A DNA stretch of 8,554 nt from BS750m-G77 sp043797735. Its GTDB lineage: Bacteria; Omnitrophota; Gorgyraeia; Gygaellales; Profunditerraquicolaceae. Both the position numbers and the translations under genes were made by a program. Below are positions 6,835 through 8,554 of the stretch, piece after piece. How positions within the stretch are numbered: position 1 is the first letter of the stretch; every line of letters begins with the position of its first letter. The stretch is taken from contig JAZDPH010000002.1 of assembly GCA_043797735.1 (NCBI GenBank), positions 1 to 8,554 of the forward strand, written 5' to 3'. Under the pieces are notes generated by a model. It was not told where the DNA came from, ran no database searches, and worked only from the letters and a program-made list of their open reading frames with translations.

Positions 6835-7962
6835 ATGATTAATAAAAAGCGCCTAATCAGGCTTACCCGGAAGCTAGTCAGGATAAATTCCGAGAATCCT
6901 CCCGGCAGCGAAAAAAAGATTGCGGAGTTCTTAAAGCGCTATTTACAAAATTTAGGCATAAGGGTCAAAATTTATGAATTTAAAAAAGGGCGCTCTAATC
7001 TCCTGGCATACCTAAATTGTCCCGGCGGGAAAAAATCCCTGCTGGTCACCCCGCATTTGGATACTGTGCCGGCGGGGAGAAACTGGAGCGTTGGCTCATT
7101 TTCGGCCGCGGTAAAAGGGGACAGGATTTACGGATTAGGGGCCACCGACTGCAAGGGAAATGCAGCAGCCGCTGTGGAGGCGCTTAATTCCATTATTGAA
7201 GAAAAAAAAGTTTTAGAGTATAATTTAATCTTTGCCGCCACCGCGGATGAAGAGTGCGGCTCTCTCCTGGGCCTCGTCCCTCTTTTGAAAAAAGGCATTT
7301 TGCATCCGGATGCGGCTATAGTGCTGGATACGGATGATTTCAATATCATCGTAGCGCAGAAGGGCCTGCTGCATATTAAGGTAAGGATAGAGGGGAAGCG
7401 GGCGCACGGCGCTTATCCCTGGAGGGGGGCTAATGCCATAGATAAGGCGGTAGATATAATCCGCCAGATAAGGGCGAATAAATTTTCTTACAGAAAAAAT
7501 AAATACCTAAGAGCCCCGACGGTAAATACCGGGACTATCCACGGAGGGGATAAGGTTAATATTGTAGCCGACTGGTGCGAGTTTGAGCTTGATTTTCGAT
7601 TTCTGCCCGGGATGCCGGCGGAGAGAATCTTAAAGCAGGTAAAGGGTATTATCCGCGAGCATACAAAAAATTACCGCCTGGATTTAGAGGCCCTGCAGCG
7701 GCCCTACAGCATAAGCCCGGCGCATCCTCTGGTATTGCATCTAGCGGATGCGATGAGAAAATTAAAGATAGAGCCGGTCCTTACAGGCTCGGAGGGCGCG
7801 ACGACGATCACTTTTTTGCAAGATGCGGGCATTCCGGCAATAGCTACGGGTTTTGGTTCGGCCCAATGCGCCCATGCTTCGGATGAATATGTAAGTATCG
7901 CGCGGCTCTATAAAGGCGCGCAGGTTTTAGAGAAGTTTTTAGCCGATTATAAATTTAATTAA
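6835..7962 (+). CDS. M20-family metallopeptidase (ArgE/DapE/ACY1-like)
   Basis: A cytoplasmic zinc-dependent amidohydrolase of 375 residues, a normal length for the family. Catalytic-domain motifs are in order: TPHLDTVP with H74 and D76, GATDCKGN with bridging D105, ATADEECGS with catalytic E139 and metal ligand E140, VLDTDD with probable ligand D165, and AHASDEYV with H347. The inserted dimerisation domain (about 177-290) includes the conserved RAHGAYP (H191). All expected metal and catalytic residues are present, so it should be active. The substrate (N-acetyl amino acid, succinyl-diaminopimelate, dipeptide or other N-acyl amino acid) cannot be told from sequence, and neighbours give no biosynthetic context, so no gene symbol is given. 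ATG at 6835 follows the previous stop by 3 bp with no clear Shine-Dalgarno. The stop codon (7960-7962) lies within the left copy of the 10-bp direct repeat flanking the mobile-like element. Confidence 0.9.
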   Translation: MINKKRLIRLTRKLVRINSENPPGSEKKIAEFLKRYLQNLGIRVKIYEFKKGRSNLLAYLNCPGGKKSLLVTPHLDTVPAGRNWSVGSFSAAVKGDRIYGLGATDCKGNAAAAVEALNSIIEEKKVLEYNLIFAATADEECGSLLGLVPLLKKGILHPDAAIVLDTDDFNIIVAQKGLLHIKVRIEGKRAHGAYPWRGANAIDKAVDIIRQIRANKFSYRKNKYLRAPTVNTGTIHGGDKVNIVADWCEFELDFRFLPGMPAERILKQVKGIIREHTKNYRLDLEALQRPYSISPAHPLVLHLADAMRKLKIEPVLTGSEGATTITFLQDAGIPAIATGFGSAQCAHASDEYVSIARLYKGAQVLEKFLADYKFN

Positions 7963-8104
7963 ATGAGGGATGTGCATGATTGGGTTACGGTATTCGGTTA
8001 AGACAATTTTTAGCCGTAACCATAACCAACAACCGAAACGGGCATCGTAACCCTAGCCGTCAGACGCAAGGCCTGAAGGAGTTATGCACACTGCTTAATT
8101 AAAT
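7955..8104. mobile_element. MITE-like insertion with 10-bp target duplication
   Basis: A non-coding 130-bp segment (7965-8094) is bounded by exact direct repeats TTAATTAAAT at 7955-7964 and 8095-8104. Near its ends it carries an 11-bp inverted repeat: TGTGCATGATT (7971-7981) pairs with AGTTATGCACA (8080-8090), with two G-U pairs if transcribed. The interior is built from CCGTAACC-like words in both orientations. No transposase or credible ORF fits. Deleting the element and one repeat copy leaves the M20 stop codon intact and a 16-bp gap to the next start, matching the tight spacing elsewhere. The AT-rich, palindromic nature of the direct repeat raises the chance of coincidence, and the terminal inverted repeats do not reach exactly to the duplication (6 and 4 bp outside). 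No insertion-sequence family is assigned. Confidence 0.55.
7971..8090 (+). other. Three-way-junction secondary structure
   Basis: Within the insertion the bases can fold completely. P1 is 7971-7981 with 8080-8090. P2 is 7982-7989 (GGGTTACG) with 8046-8053 (CGTAACCC), extended by 7993-7999 (TTCGGTT) with 8031-8037 (AACCGAA). P3 is 8057-8063 with 8073-8079, with one mismatch. Strands of P1 and P2 are directly adjacent, as are P3 and P1. An alternative hairpin, 7983-7990 with 8014-8021 (GGTTACGG/CCGTAACC), would compete with P2. If read through from the upstream operon it would be a stable RNA structure before the PAC2 gene. It does not match a riboswitch consensus I know. It may be a DNA cruciform used in transposition rather than a functional RNA. 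Confidence 0.5.
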
Positions 8105-8107
8105 AAC

Positions 8108-8113
8108 AAGGAG
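8108..8113 (+). promoter_or_regulatory. Shine-Dalgarno site for the PAC2-family gene
   Basis: AAGGAG lies 5 nt before the ATG at 8119 and just outside the right-hand direct repeat, so it is native to the gene rather than brought by the insertion. Confidence 0.6.
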
Positions 8114-8118
8114 AGTAT

Positions 8119-8554
8119 ATGGAAGGAATAAAGATTAACAAAAGGCCGAAATTACGCAGGCCATATTTTATTGTTGCCTGGCCGGGGATGGGGAATGTGG
8201 CTTTCCGGGCGGCCAAATACCTGGTGCAGGATTTAAAGGCGCAGGAGTTCGCGGAATTACTGGCGCAGGAGTTCTTTTATCTGACCGGCAGCGTTATAGA
8301 GAATGGGGTTTTAAGCAGGCCGGAGCTGCCGGAGGGCAAATTCTATTATTGGAAGAACCCGCAGGCCGGCAGGGATATTATAATTTTTATCAGTAATGCC
8401 CAGCCGGATTTAGCCAAGGCCGAAGAGTATTCTCAGAAAATTATCCACCTGGCTAAGATGTTTAAAGCAGAGATGGTAGTTAGCTTTGCCTCAATGCCGC
8501 AGCCTGTTGACCATGCCCATGAGGCGGGTGTCTGGTTTGCCTCAACCTCGGCAG
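8119..8554 (+). CDS. PAC2-family protein, N-terminal part
   Basis: The frame is open from ATG 8119 to the window edge (145 complete codons), so the gene is cut by the window, not broken. The N-terminus has the family signature FIVAWPGMGNVAFRAAKYL (about 17-35), then an alternating alpha/beta pattern with IIIFISNAQP (about 87-96) and AEMVVSFASMPQP (about 118-130), as in proteins resembling the proteasome-assembly chaperone PAC2 superfamily. Bacterial members have no settled function; the fold is nucleoside-phosphorylase-like. It would be the seventh gene of the run, separated from the M20 gene only by the MITE-like element, and has its own good Shine-Dalgarno. The assignment rests on the N-terminal half only. 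Confidence 0.75.
   Translation, partial: MEGIKINKRPKLRRPYFIVAWPGMGNVAFRAAKYLVQDLKAQEFAELLAQEFFYLTGSVIENGVLSRPELPEGKFYYWKNPQAGRDIIIFISNAQPDLAKAEEYSQKIIHLAKMFKAEMVVSFASMPQPVDHAHEAGVWFASTSA

Noticed and set aside
7963..8001. 12-codon ORF starting right after the M20 stop, a possible leader peptide
   Set aside because: No Shine-Dalgarno and no runs of regulatory codons; it is explained by the left edge of the inserted element.
7971..8090. Integron attC site
   Set aside because: Length and overall hairpin are suggestive and GTTATGC appears at the right end, but the left end lacks the matching AAC core (it reads GCATGAT), and no integrase or cassette array is visible.
7971..8090. Known riboswitch (cobalamin, TPP, SAM, c-di-GMP, purine classes considered)
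   Set aside because: None of the conserved core strings of these classes is present in the right order; ACGCAAGGCC only loosely recalls part of the c-di-GMP-I core.

Overview
The window reads as one densely packed plus-strand gene run from a Gram-negative-type, probably anaerobic bacterium. The evidence is a [NiFe]-hydrogenase maturation gene (hypD), a lipoprotein with a lipobox, a small outer-membrane beta-barrel protein ending in Phe, and an inner-membrane PilZ protein. The style (hydrogenase maturation, DUF3857/transglutaminase lipoproteins with TPRs, PilZ fusions to helical-barrel domains, AT-rich and REP-like repeats between genes) resembles uncultivated lineages such as Omnitrophota or Elusimicrobiota. 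That placement is inference, not something the sequence proves.

Layout. 32-1126 is hypD. 1104-3563 overlaps its 3' end and encodes a TPR + DUF3857 + transglutaminase-like lipoprotein. 3566-5470 encodes a PilZ domain, one membrane helix, a coiled coil and an alpha/alpha-barrel-like domain in one chain. 5473-6132 is a HhH-GPD DNA glycosylase of the MagIII/EndoIII-like type. 6148-6831 is an exported beta-barrel protein. 6835-7962 is an M20 metallopeptidase. 8119 to the window end is the first 145 codons of a PAC2-family protein. The first six genes are separated by a 23-bp overlap and gaps of 2, 2, 15 and 3 bp, so they are probably co-transcribed. No promoter or terminator is convincing anywhere inside the run.

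Two non-coding insertions stand out. At 1131-1196 an AT-rich direct repeat is followed by a REP-like palindrome, and both are read in frame as the N-terminal region of the lipoprotein precursor. At 7955-8104 the only sizeable intergenic gap holds a compact 130-bp element. It is bounded by an exact 10-bp direct repeat (TTAATTAAAT), closes on itself with an 11-bp stem and can fold into a three-way junction. Removing the element and one repeat copy leaves a 16-bp gap, in line with the rest of the run. It therefore looks like a small non-autonomous mobile element (MITE-like) that landed on the stop codon of the M20 gene.

The genes do not form an obvious single pathway. Three adjacent or near-adjacent envelope proteins (transglutaminase lipoprotein, PilZ/helical-barrel inner-membrane protein, beta-barrel) could work together at the cell envelope, possibly under c-di-GMP control. 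hypD, the glycosylase and the peptidase look like unrelated passengers.
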